From Nocardioides caldifontis (GTDB lineage Bacteria; Actinomycetota; Actinomycetes; Propionibacteriales; Nocardioidaceae), in NCBI RefSeq assembly GCF_008087345.1, contig NZ_ML701736.1:313187-377186 (forward strand): a DNA stretch of 64,000 nt. The letters are read 5' to 3'. The notes under the pieces were generated by a model, which saw only the letters and a list, made by a program, of their open reading frames with translations, was not told the DNA's origin and ran no database searches. How positions within the stretch are numbered: position 1 is the stretch's first letter; every line of letters starts with the position of its first letter. The position numbers and the translations under genes were made by a program. Positions 57,555-64,000 of the stretch are shown in pieces.

Positions 57555-58519
57555 TGGTGTTTCGCAAGAACAGCCTCTACGGGCCGGTGGACCCGGCGGC
57601 GGAGACCGGCTACGACCCGCACCCGCCGCGCAAGGGGTTCTTCACCGACACCAGCGTCTGCATCGGGTGCAAGGCGTGCGAGGTCGCCTGCAAGGAGTGG
57701 AACGAGGTCCCCGACGACGGGTTCGGGATGCTCGGGATGTCCTACGACAACACCGGCAACCTCAACGCGAACACCTGGCGCCACGTGGCGTTCATCGAGC
57801 AGCCGCGACGCAGTGGCAGCCCGGAGGCGGCCGACGGCGGCATGGCACGGGCGAAGGCACCACCGGTCGAGCTCGGGATGCCGGCGATGGGGCCCGACTC
57901 CGACGGCGCCACCGACACCGGCCACGACAAGCCCGACTTCCGCTGGCTGATGTCCTCCGACGTATGCAAGCACTGCACCCACGCGGCCTGCCTCGACGTC
58001 TGCCCGACCGGCTCCCTGTTCCGCACCGAGTTCGGCACGGTCGTCGTCCAGGACGACATCTGCAACGGTTGCGGCTACTGCGTCGCGGCCTGCCCCTACG
58101 GCGTGATCGAGCGGCGGCGCGGGCCGGAGGGCGCCAAGAACGTCGGCATCGCGCAGAAGTGCACGCTCTGCTACGACCGGCTGACGGTGGGGGAGAAGCC
58201 CGCCTGCGCCAAGGCGTGCCCCACCGAGTCGATCCAGTTCGGCGACGTCGAGGAGCTGCGCGAGCGCGCGAACGAGCGGGTCGCGCAGCTGCACGAGCGC
58301 GGAGTCATGGACGCGCGGCTCTACGGCAACGACCCCGAGGACGGGGTCGGGGGCACCGGCGCCTTCTTCCTGCTCCTCGACGAACCGGAGGTCTACGGGC
58401 TGCCGCCCGACCCGGTCGTCACGACCCGCGACCTTCCGCAGATGTTCAACCGAGCGACGGCCGCGGGGCTGGCGCTGCTCGCCGGCGCGGTCGTCTCCTT
58501 CCTGGGGAGACGTTCGTGA
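57554..58519 (+). CDS. Formate dehydrogenase iron-sulfur (beta) subunit
   Basis: 321-aa ferredoxin-type subunit with four clusters: CIGCKACEVACKEWN (residues about 36-50), CKHCTHAACLDVCP, CNGCGYCVAACPYG and CTLCYDR followed by CAKACP. A 40-residue Gly/Asp/Ala-rich insertion lies between the first and second groups. The C terminus has a short hydrophobic segment (AAGLALLAGAVVSFLG), probably a membrane anchor as in FdnH. It overlaps the alpha subunit by one base and the NrfD subunit by four bases (GTGA). Electrons pass from formate through it to the membrane subunit. Confidence 0.94.
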   Translation: MVFRKNSLYGPVDPAAETGYDPHPPRKGFFTDTSVCIGCKACEVACKEWNEVPDDGFGMLGMSYDNTGNLNANTWRHVAFIEQPRRSGSPEAADGGMARAKAPPVELGMPAMGPDSDGATDTGHDKPDFRWLMSSDVCKHCTHAACLDVCPTGSLFRTEFGTVVVQDDICNGCGYCVAACPYGVIERRRGPEGAKNVGIAQKCTLCYDRLTVGEKPACAKACPTESIQFGDVEELRERANERVAQLHERGVMDARLYGNDPEDGVGGTGAFFLLLDEPEVYGLPPDPVVTTRDLPQMFNRATAAGLALLAGAVVSFLGRRS

Positions 58520-59577
58520 AGAGCTCCGAGCGCGACCAGCGGCTGCCGGGCTCCGAGGCCACCGCACCGGGCGGTGGCGAGCCGATGCGCCGCCGTGGGG
58601 CCTCCGACTTCTCGATGGTCGAGCCGGCGGAGTTCACCTCCTACTACGGCCGCAACATCGTCAAGCCCGCGCCGTGGGAGGCAGACATCCCGGCGTACCT
58701 CTTCTCGGGCGGGGTGGCCGCCGGCTCGTCGCTCCTGGCGGCCGGCGCCAGCATCACCGGCCGCGACGGGCTACGACGGACCGGCCGGCTCGGCGCGATC
58801 GTCGCGCTGGGGTTCAGCATGGCTGCGCTGGTGCACGACCTCGGACGTCCGTCACGGTTCCTCAACATGCTGCGCACGGTGAAGCTGACGTCGCCGATGT
58901 CGGTGGGCACGTGGATCCTCTCGACGTACGGCCCCTTCGCGGCGATCGCCGCGGCGGCGGAGCTCGCCGGGCTGCTGCCCGAGGGGGCGACGCCCTCGCG
59001 GCTCCGAGGCCCCTTGAAGCTGCTGAGGTGGGTTGGCCGTCCGGCGGGGCTGGTGGCGGGGGTCACCGCCCCGCCGGTGGCGGCCTACACCGCGGTGCTG
59101 CTCTCCGACACCGCGACGCCGTCGTGGCACGAGGCCTACCGCGAGCTGCCCTTCGTCTTCTGCGGCTCCGCAGCCGCCGCGTCCGGCGGGCTCGGGATGA
59201 TCGGCGCTCCGGTCGCCGAGGCCGGCCCGGCACGGACGTTCGCGCTCGGTGGCGCGCTCGTCGAGCTCGCGATGGAGCACCGCATGGAGCAGTCGATGGG
59301 GCTGACCGCCGAGCCGCTCCACCACGGCAAGGCCGGGCGGCTCATGAAGGCCGCCAAGGCGCTCACCGTCGTCGGCGCCGTCGGCACCCTGCTCGCCGGC
59401 CGCAGCCGCGCCGCGGCCGTGGCCTCCGGCGCCGCCCTGCTCGCCGGCTCGGCCTGCACCCGCTTCGGGGTCTTCGAGGCGGGTATGGAATCCGCACGCG
59501 ACCCGAAGTACGTCGTCGTCCCGCAGCGCGAACGCATCGCGCGGGAAGGGCCCACCAGGTACGTCGAGAAACAGTAG
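58516..59577 (+). CDS. NrfD/PsrC-family membrane subunit of formate dehydrogenase
   Basis: 353-aa integral membrane protein of about nine helices (VAAGSSLLAAGASIT, GRLGAIVALGFSMAALVHDLGR, MSVGTWILSTYG and others). NrfD-type subunits carry no heme and reduce quinones directly from the FeS subunit. The LVHDLGRPSRFLNMLR segment is typical. GTG at 58516 overlaps the beta subunit stop (GTGA). It gives the complex a quinone-linked membrane anchor in place of the cytochrome b subunit of E. coli FdnI. Confidence 0.9.
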   Translation: MKSSERDQRLPGSEATAPGGGEPMRRRGASDFSMVEPAEFTSYYGRNIVKPAPWEADIPAYLFSGGVAAGSSLLAAGASITGRDGLRRTGRLGAIVALGFSMAALVHDLGRPSRFLNMLRTVKLTSPMSVGTWILSTYGPFAAIAAAAELAGLLPEGATPSRLRGPLKLLRWVGRPAGLVAGVTAPPVAAYTAVLLSDTATPSWHEAYRELPFVFCGSAAAASGGLGMIGAPVAEAGPARTFALGGALVELAMEHRMEQSMGLTAEPLHHGKAGRLMKAAKALTVVGAVGTLLAGRSRAAAVASGAALLAGSACTRFGVFEAGMESARDPKYVVVPQRERIAREGPTRYVEKQ

Positions 59578-59592
59578 CCCTGTCGCAGGGCT
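59576..59592 (+). terminator. Intercistronic hairpin between NrfD subunit and OFA transporter
   Basis: Perfect 7-bp stem (AGCCCTG/CAGGGCT) with loop TCG, beginning inside the NrfD stop codon and 19 nt before the transporter ATG. It may act as partial terminator or mRNA processing site that lowers transporter expression. Confidence 0.35.
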
Positions 59593-59611
59593 GCGAGGAG
59601 GCATCCGCACC

Positions 59612-60976
59612 ATGTCGTCCAGCTCAGCGTCGTCCAGCTCAGCGTCATCCAGCTCAGCGTCGTCCAGCTCAGCGTCGTCCAGCTCAGCGTTGTCCGGCAC
59701 ATCCTCGTCCGGCACACCCACGTCCGGCTCGACCGGCAACCGCTGGTTGCTCGTCGGCGGGGGGTTGCTGCTCCAGTTCTCCATCGGCGCCGTCTATGCA
59801 TGGAGCGTCTTCTCCAAGGCTTTGCAGGACGAGGAGAAGGCGCCGGACTGGGCGCTGTCGAAGGTCGAGGCGTCGCTGCCGTTCACGATCACGATCGCGA
59901 TGATCTTCGTCGGCACCTACATCGGCGGCCGCATCCAGGACAAGCGCGGTCCGCGGGTCGTCGCGCTGGCCGGCGGCATCATCTACGCCATCGGCATCAT
60001 CCTCGCGTCGTTCTCGCGCGGCGATGACCAGCTCTGGCTCCTCATCGCCGGCTACGGCGTCATCAGCGGCTTCGGGCTCGGCGTCGCCTACATCGTCCCG
60101 ATCGCGATGCTCCAGAAGTGGTTCCCTGACAAGAAAGGGCTGATCACCGGGCTCGCCGTCGGTGGCTTCGGCTTCGGCGCCGTGCTGACCTCGCCGGTCG
60201 CCCAGTGGTTGATCTCCAAGGACCCTGCGCAACCGACGAAGTCGTTCCTGTGGCTGGGCCTCGCCTACCTGGTGATGTCGCTGGCCGGTGCCGCGATCTT
60301 CCGCAACCCGCCGGAGGGGTACACCGTGCCCGGCTACGAGTCGGCCACGGGCGGTGGCGAGGGCGCCAAGGAGTTCTCGCAGGGTGAGGCGCTGCGGACC
60401 CCGCAGTGGTACCTCCTGACGGCCATCCTGACGCTGAACGTCAGCGCAGGCATCGCTCTGATCTCGGTGGCCGCCGGCAGCGCAGAGGGGATCGCCGGCT
60501 ACAGCAGCGCCGCGGCGGCCACCGCGGTCGGTGTCCTCGCGATCTTCAACGGCGGCGGCCGGATCGTGTGGGCCGCGGCCTCCGACTACATCGGCCGGAT
60601 GCCGTCGTTCGCCGCGATGCTGGCGCTGCAGGGCGTGTGCCTGCTGATCCTCCCGCACGCCGGCAACGTCGCGCTCTGGTTCGTCCTCGCGGCTGTCATC
60701 TACCTCTGCTACGGCGGAGGCTTCGGCACCATGCCGGCCACCGCCGGCGACTTCTTCGGTGTCAAGAACGCCGGCGCCATCTACGGGCTGATGCTCATCG
60801 GGTGGAGCCTCGGCGGCGTGATCGGCCCGATCCTGATCTCGTCCCTGCTCGGCGAGGACGACAACTACACGCTCGCCTACACGGTGATGGGGATCATCGC
60901 GCTGGCGTCCGTCGCGCTCACGCTCATCACACGGATCCCGAAGGAGCGCAAGGAGGCCGCCACCGTCAGCTCCTGA
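59612..60976 (+). CDS. OFA-family MFS transporter (oxalate/formate antiporter type) with Ser/Ala repeat N terminus
   Basis: 454-aa MFS protein with twelve helices. The first is RWLLVGGGLLLQFSIGAVYAWSVF, the classic OFA opening; GYGVISGFGLGVAYIVPIAM and YGLMLIGWSLGGVIGP are further family blocks. Downstream of a formate dehydrogenase it plausibly imports formate or exchanges oxalate for formate. Its first 40 residues are a low-complexity cytoplasmic tail with five SSSSA repeats, encoded by a 15-bp tandem repeat. GGAGG lies ten bases before the ATG. Confidence 0.88.
   Translation: MSSSSASSSSASSSSASSSSASSSSALSGTSSSGTPTSGSTGNRWLLVGGGLLLQFSIGAVYAWSVFSKALQDEEKAPDWALSKVEASLPFTITIAMIFVGTYIGGRIQDKRGPRVVALAGGIIYAIGIILASFSRGDDQLWLLIAGYGVISGFGLGVAYIVPIAMLQKWFPDKKGLITGLAVGGFGFGAVLTSPVAQWLISKDPAQPTKSFLWLGLAYLVMSLAGAAIFRNPPEGYTVPGYESATGGGEGAKEFSQGEALRTPQWYLLTAILTLNVSAGIALISVAAGSAEGIAGYSSAAAATAVGVLAIFNGGGRIVWAAASDYIGRMPSFAAMLALQGVCLLILPHAGNVALWFVLAAVIYLCYGGGFGTMPATAGDFFGVKNAGAIYGLMLIGWSLGGVIGPILISSLLGEDDNYTLAYTVMGIIALASVALTLITRIPKERKEAATVSS
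59615..59689 (+). repeat. 15-bp tandem repeat TCGTCCAGCTCAGCG, 5 copies, in coding sequence
   Basis: Five contiguous copies start two codons into the OFA transporter gene; only the third has a change (TCATCC). The length is a multiple of three, so gain or loss of copies keeps the frame and changes only the N-terminal tail length. Confidence 0.9.
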
Positions 60977-61026
60977 CGCTCGAGTGTTGAGCGGCTCGGC
61001 GAACAGGGGGCGTGCAGACTGGAGCG

Positions 61027-61440
61027 GTGATCTCCCTCGAGCTCGCCCTGCGGCTGCGCCGGGCCGGGCTGCCCTGGACCCCGGTGGCCGGCGACCGGTT
61101 CGTCGTGCCCGACCGCGACATGGACGACGAGGTGTTCGTCGTCAGCGACATGGTGGTGGAGGTGCACGACCTGCCCACCGGCCGGCTGCTCGGGTTCAAC
61201 GGCACCACCGAGTGGGCGCTCGACAGCATCATGGCCCGCGACGTGGTGTGGCTGCCGCGCGAGGACCAGCTCCGCACGCTGCTCGGTGACGCCTTCGTGT
61301 CGCTCGAGGCGCGTCCCGGCGGCTTCGTGGTCACCGTCGACCACGAAGGTCGCCAGGAGCGGCACATCGACATCGACGCGGAGTGCGCCTACGCCCGTGC
61401 CGTCCTGGCGACGCTGGGTCCACCCGGTCACGACCAGTAG
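61027..61440 (+). CDS. Conserved small actinobacterial protein (often mislabelled CpaE)
   Basis: 137-aa soluble protein starting MISLELALRLRRAGLPW, with FVVPDRDMDDEVFVVSDM and the block LLGFNGTTEWALDSI, ending in a helix rich in Ala. From memory, database homologues are sometimes called pilus assembly protein CpaE, but no P-loop ATPase or receiver domain is present. GTG at 61027 is preferred because CAGACT lies six bases upstream, a possible leaderless box; an in-frame GTG lies five codons earlier. It converges with the L,D-transpeptidase gene and overlaps it by 13 bp. Confidence 0.75.
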   Translation: MISLELALRLRRAGLPWTPVAGDRFVVPDRDMDDEVFVVSDMVVEVHDLPTGRLLGFNGTTEWALDSIMARDVVWLPREDQLRTLLGDAFVSLEARPGGFVVTVDHEGRQERHIDIDAECAYARAVLATLGPPGHDQ

Positions 61441-62321
61441 ACGACCACCTTGTCGCCGAGCTGCACCTGGTCGTACAACGCCGCGATCTCGTCGTAGTCG
61501 CGGATGTTCACACAGCCGTGGGACCCCCCGCTGTAGCCGTTCGCGGCGAAGTCGGGGGAGTAGTGCACCGCCTGCCCGCCGGAGAAGAACATCGCGAACG
61601 GCATCGAGGTGTCGTAGAGCGTCGAGACGTGGTCCCGGCTCTTGCGGTAGACCGAGAACTCGCCCTCCCGCGTGGTGTAGCCGTTGCCGCCGAACCGCGC
61701 GTCCAGGCTGACCTGCACCTCGCCGTCGACGACCCACCGCAGGCTGTTGGTCGACTTGTCCACGCAGAGCACCCGTCCGCTCAGGCACCGGGGGTCGAGC
61801 GGGCTGCCCTCCGCCGGGTCGGGAGCGACGTTCGCCAGCTCGTCCGCGGTCGGCTCGGTGGTCATCTCCTCCAGCCGCGTGATCGTCCGCTGGTCGACCA
61901 CCCCGGTGGACGGGAAGCCGCGCTTGGCCTGGAACCCGGCGACCGCGGCCTTCGTCTGCTCGCCGTAGTGGTCGGTGACGTCACCGGCGAACCAGGCGAT
62001 CTGGCGGAGCCGAGCCTGGAGCTCGCGCACCTCCGGTCCCTCCGCGCCCGGCGCCAGCAGCACCGGCCCGCCCGGGTCGGGGGTGCGCTCCTCGCGCCGT
62101 TCCTCGCGCCGTTCCTCCCGTCGCTCGCCTTGCGGCTCGTCGTCCGGCTCGCTGCTGTGCCGGATGACGACCTGGGGCTCGACGGCCGCCGCCCTCGCGG
62201 GCTCCCGGTCGGCGAGGAGCTCCAGCGCGGCGTACGCCGAGGCGGCACCGGCCACCGTCGTCACCGCCATCGCCAGGGTCGTCACGACCGCCGCCCGTGC
62301 CCTGGTGCCTGTCCTGCGCAT
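61428..62321 (-). CDS. Secreted L,D-transpeptidase with peptidoglycan-binding domain
   Basis: 297-aa protein that cross-links peptidoglycan through 3-3 bonds. An N-terminal signal or anchor helix (residues about 8-32) is followed by an acidic/basic linker with ERRE repeats, a peptidoglycan-binding-1 domain (GPEVRELQARLRQIAWFAG to about residue 155) and a YkuD catalytic domain ending in SHGCVNIRDYD with the catalytic Cys. ATG at 62321. The linker is encoded by a 12-bp repeat. The last 13 bp overlap the convergent gene. Confidence 0.92.
   Translation of the reverse strand: MRRTGTRARAAVVTTLAMAVTTVAGAASAYAALELLADREPARAAAVEPQVVIRHSSEPDDEPQGERREERREERREERTPDPGGPVLLAPGAEGPEVRELQARLRQIAWFAGDVTDHYGEQTKAAVAGFQAKRGFPSTGVVDQRTITRLEEMTTEPTADELANVAPDPAEGSPLDPRCLSGRVLCVDKSTNSLRWVVDGEVQVSLDARFGGNGYTTREGEFSVYRKSRDHVSTLYDTSMPFAMFFSGGQAVHYSPDFAANGYSGGSHGCVNIRDYDEIAALYDQVQLGDKVVVYWS
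62091..62126 (-). repeat. 12-bp tandem repeat in the L,D-transpeptidase linker, 3 copies
   Basis: Units start at 62091, 62103 and 62115 on the plus strand (CTCGCGCCGTTC, the third degenerate) and encode a repeated Glu-Arg-Arg-Glu linker. Confidence 0.8.
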
Positions 62322-62441
62322 GATCCCCTCGTTCCACTCGGTCCTGTCGTGCACTAGACGCCGGGCCCCGCGTCCGGGTTGCGTCGAGGACGCGTCCGGC
62401 CGGGAGACGATCGATCCCTGCGGGTTGGGGAGGATGCTGCC

Positions 62442-63488
62442 GTGGCTTCCCCTGCTCGTCCCGACGCCCGTACGGCGTGGGGGTTCCTGCACCTCGCACC
62501 GACCCCCGGCGCTCACCGGGTCGGGGTGCGCGCCGGGATCTCCGTCCTGGTCCCGCTTCTCGGGGTGCTGGTCGTCGAGCGACCCGAGTGGGCGCTCTAC
62601 GCGACCTTCGGGGCGTTCACCTCGCTCTACGGGCGCAACCACGTGCACCTCTCACGCGCCGTGATGCAGCTCAGCGCCGGCGCAGCGCTCACCGCATCCG
62701 TGGCCGTCGGCGTGCTCGTGGGCTCCCTGGAGCAGCGGGCATGGGCCGCCGTCGCCGTGGGCGCCGTGGTGGCCGCGCTCGGGTCTGTGCTCGCCTCGGT
62801 GCAGGACTGGCACCCTCCGGGCCCCCTGTTCCTGGTCTTCGGCTTCGGCGCCGTGGCCTCGGTGCCGCACGAGGTGGGGGACGTCGTGGCGGCCGCGGGC
62901 GTCGCGGCCGCCAGCGCCGCGTTCTCGGTCGTCGTCGGCAACGTCGGGGCCGTGCTCCGCGGCCAACGCTCGCCGCACCGGCGGCGTGCCCGCGGACGGC
63001 TGGGTCCCGCCTGGACCGTGCAGCCGCTGCGGCAGGCGGCGGCGGTGGTCGCGGCAGGAGGGATCGCGACGGCGCTCGGCATCGGTCACCCCTACTGGGC
63101 GATGGTGGCCGCGTCCGCGCCGCTGACCGTCCGCGGGGTGGGCCACCAGCTGGTGCGGGCCGCCCACCGCGTCGTCGGCACCCTGCTCGGGCTGGTCTCG
63201 AGCGCCGCGCTCCTCGCGCTCCACCTCGACCCCGTGCCGACCGTGCTCGTGGTCGTCGTGCTGCAGGTCGTCACCGAGATGGTGGTCGGCCGCAACTACG
63301 GGGTGGCGATGGTCACGATCACGCCCATGGCGCTCCTCATGGGGCAGCTCGCGGCGCCACGCCCCGCAGGGGAGCTGCTCCTCGACCGCGGCGTGGAGAC
63401 CGTCGTCGGCGCGGCCGTCGCGGTCCTCGTCGTCCTGGCCGGGCTGCGGCTCCGCGGTCGCCGTCCACGCGCGGTCGACGCGGAATAG
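62442..63488 (+). CDS. FUSC family membrane protein
   Basis: 348-aa protein with two blocks of about five helices separated by a basic cytoplasmic loop (RGQRSPHRRRARGRLGP). The layout and the segment WALYATFGAFTSLYGRNH match the FUSC/aromatic-acid exporter-like family. GHPYWAMVAASAPLTVRGVG opens the second block. Substrates of this family are aromatic acids or unknown. GTG at 62442; divergent from the L,D-transpeptidase with 120 nt between, a gap with no further feature seen. Confidence 0.82.
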   Translation: MASPARPDARTAWGFLHLAPTPGAHRVGVRAGISVLVPLLGVLVVERPEWALYATFGAFTSLYGRNHVHLSRAVMQLSAGAALTASVAVGVLVGSLEQRAWAAVAVGAVVAALGSVLASVQDWHPPGPLFLVFGFGAVASVPHEVGDVVAAAGVAAASAAFSVVVGNVGAVLRGQRSPHRRRARGRLGPAWTVQPLRQAAAVVAAGGIATALGIGHPYWAMVAASAPLTVRGVGHQLVRAAHRVVGTLLGLVSSAALLALHLDPVPTVLVVVVLQVVTEMVVGRNYGVAMVTITPMALLMGQLAAPRPAGELLLDRGVETVVGAAVAVLVVLAGLRLRGRRPRAVDAE

Positions 63489-63516
63489 TGGTCACGCTGC
63501 CGGGGTTGGGCCCACC

Positions 63517-64000
63517 GTGCCCGTGACCACCGCCCCCGACCGCGCGCCCAGCCGGGCCACCACCACCCACGTGACCCTCGCGATCCTCGCGCTGGCGACC
63601 GGCGGCTTCACGATCGGCACCACCGAGTTCGTGACGATGGGGCTGCTGCCCGAGATCGCCGAGGGCGTCGGGGTCTCGATCCCCGACGCCGGCCACCTGA
63701 TCTCGGCGTACGCCGTCGGGGTGGTCGTCGGGGCTCCCGTGCTCGCCTTCCTGGGTGCCCGGCTGCCGAGGCGCGCGCTCCTGCTCGCCCTGATGGGCGG
63801 CTACACGGTGGCCAACGCCCTCAGCGCCGTCGCCGCGGGGTTCGGGCTCCTCACGCTGGGCCGGTTCGTCGCGGGGCTGCCGCACGGCGCCTACTTCGGC
63901 GTGGCGTCGCTCGTCGCCGCGGGCCTGGTCGAGCCGGCCCGCAAGGGGCGTGCGGTGGCCACGGTCATGCTCGGGCTGAGCGTCGCCAACGTGGTCGGCG
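63517..64000 (+). CDS. MFS transporter (partial, runs off right edge)
   Basis: First 161 residues of an MFS drug/sugar efflux protein. After a 20-residue polar start, TGGFTIGTTEFVTMGLLPEIA is the first helix, typical of the arabinose-efflux (AraJ/YdhP) branch. SAYAVGVVVGAPVLAFLGARLPRRALLL holds motif A, and GRFVAGLPHGAYFGVASLVAA is helix 4. GTG at 63517 is the furthest sensible start; GTG 63523 is an alternative. The substrate is not predictable. Confidence 0.85.
   Translation, partial: MPVTTAPDRAPSRATTTHVTLAILALATGGFTIGTTEFVTMGLLPEIAEGVGVSIPDAGHLISAYAVGVVVGAPVLAFLGARLPRRALLLALMGGYTVANALSAVAAGFGLLTLGRFVAGLPHGAYFGVASLVAAGLVEPARKGRAVATVMLGLSVANVVG

Noticed and set aside
61027-61440. Pilus assembly CpaE
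   Set aside because: Only 137 aa with no ATPase or receiver motifs; the label appears to be a database carry-over.

Overview
The window is very GC-rich, dense with genes and free of mobile elements. Its gene content is that of a high-GC actinobacterium: an InhA/FabG-type fatty-acid pair, dodecin, GuaB1, DUF3099, an F420-type nitroreductase and a CsoR-like copper operator. Many start codons are GTG, with a TANNNT -10 box only 6-7 nt upstream, which is a leaderless signature. A Nocardioides-like member of the Nocardioidaceae is my best guess; the sequence alone does not prove the genus.

Layout. 0-10 kb: SURF1, moaA, a small Cys-rich gene, DUF3099, dodecin, fabG-fabI, sixA, serB, an unknown gene, then an ABC ATPase/NfeD/SPFH/TSUP run. 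10-17 kb: dicarboxylate symporter, hydrolase, NUDIX, PEBP, siroheme synthase, rRNA/tRNA methyltransferase, AI-2E-type exporter. 17-27 kb: def, a two-gene acyl-CoA dehydrogenase operon behind a perfect palindromic operator, an NmrA-like protein, divergent galK/guaB1, a LysR-domain-only protein, a nitroreductase and a FAD/Rieske oxidoreductase. 27-35 kb: selB-selA, copper chaperone and ATPase, a membrane phosphoesterase-like protein, gdhA. 35-40 kb: desaturase and a nucleotide-cyclase-like (DUF2652) gene overlapping a frameshifted MFS/cNMP-binding gene. 40-47 kb: a compact six-gene minus-strand operon (permease, GntR regulator, glutamine-synthetase-like ligase, aldehyde dehydrogenase, SDR, gamma-glutamyl hydrolase). 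47-53 kb: heme peroxidase, MDR oxidoreductase, WD40 lipoprotein, GGDEF-EAL protein. 53-61 kb: tRNA-Sec, selD, a formate dehydrogenase read through an in-frame UGA, its FeS and NrfD subunits and an OFA transporter. 61-64 kb: small conserved protein, L,D-transpeptidase, FUSC protein and a truncated MFS gene.

The unifying story is selenium. The window holds a complete selenocysteine decoding system (selA, selB, selD, tRNA-Sec) together with a likely client, a formate dehydrogenase alpha subunit interrupted by UGA at residue 188 and followed by a bacterial SECIS-like hairpin with a GGUCU loop. moaA at the left end belongs to the molybdenum cofactor pathway that such an enzyme needs. A second coherent system is the 40-47 kb operon, which reads as a gamma-glutamyl route for an amine. 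It has an SDR where the putrescine pathway has a flavin oxidase, which suggests an amino-alcohol substrate such as ethanolamine.
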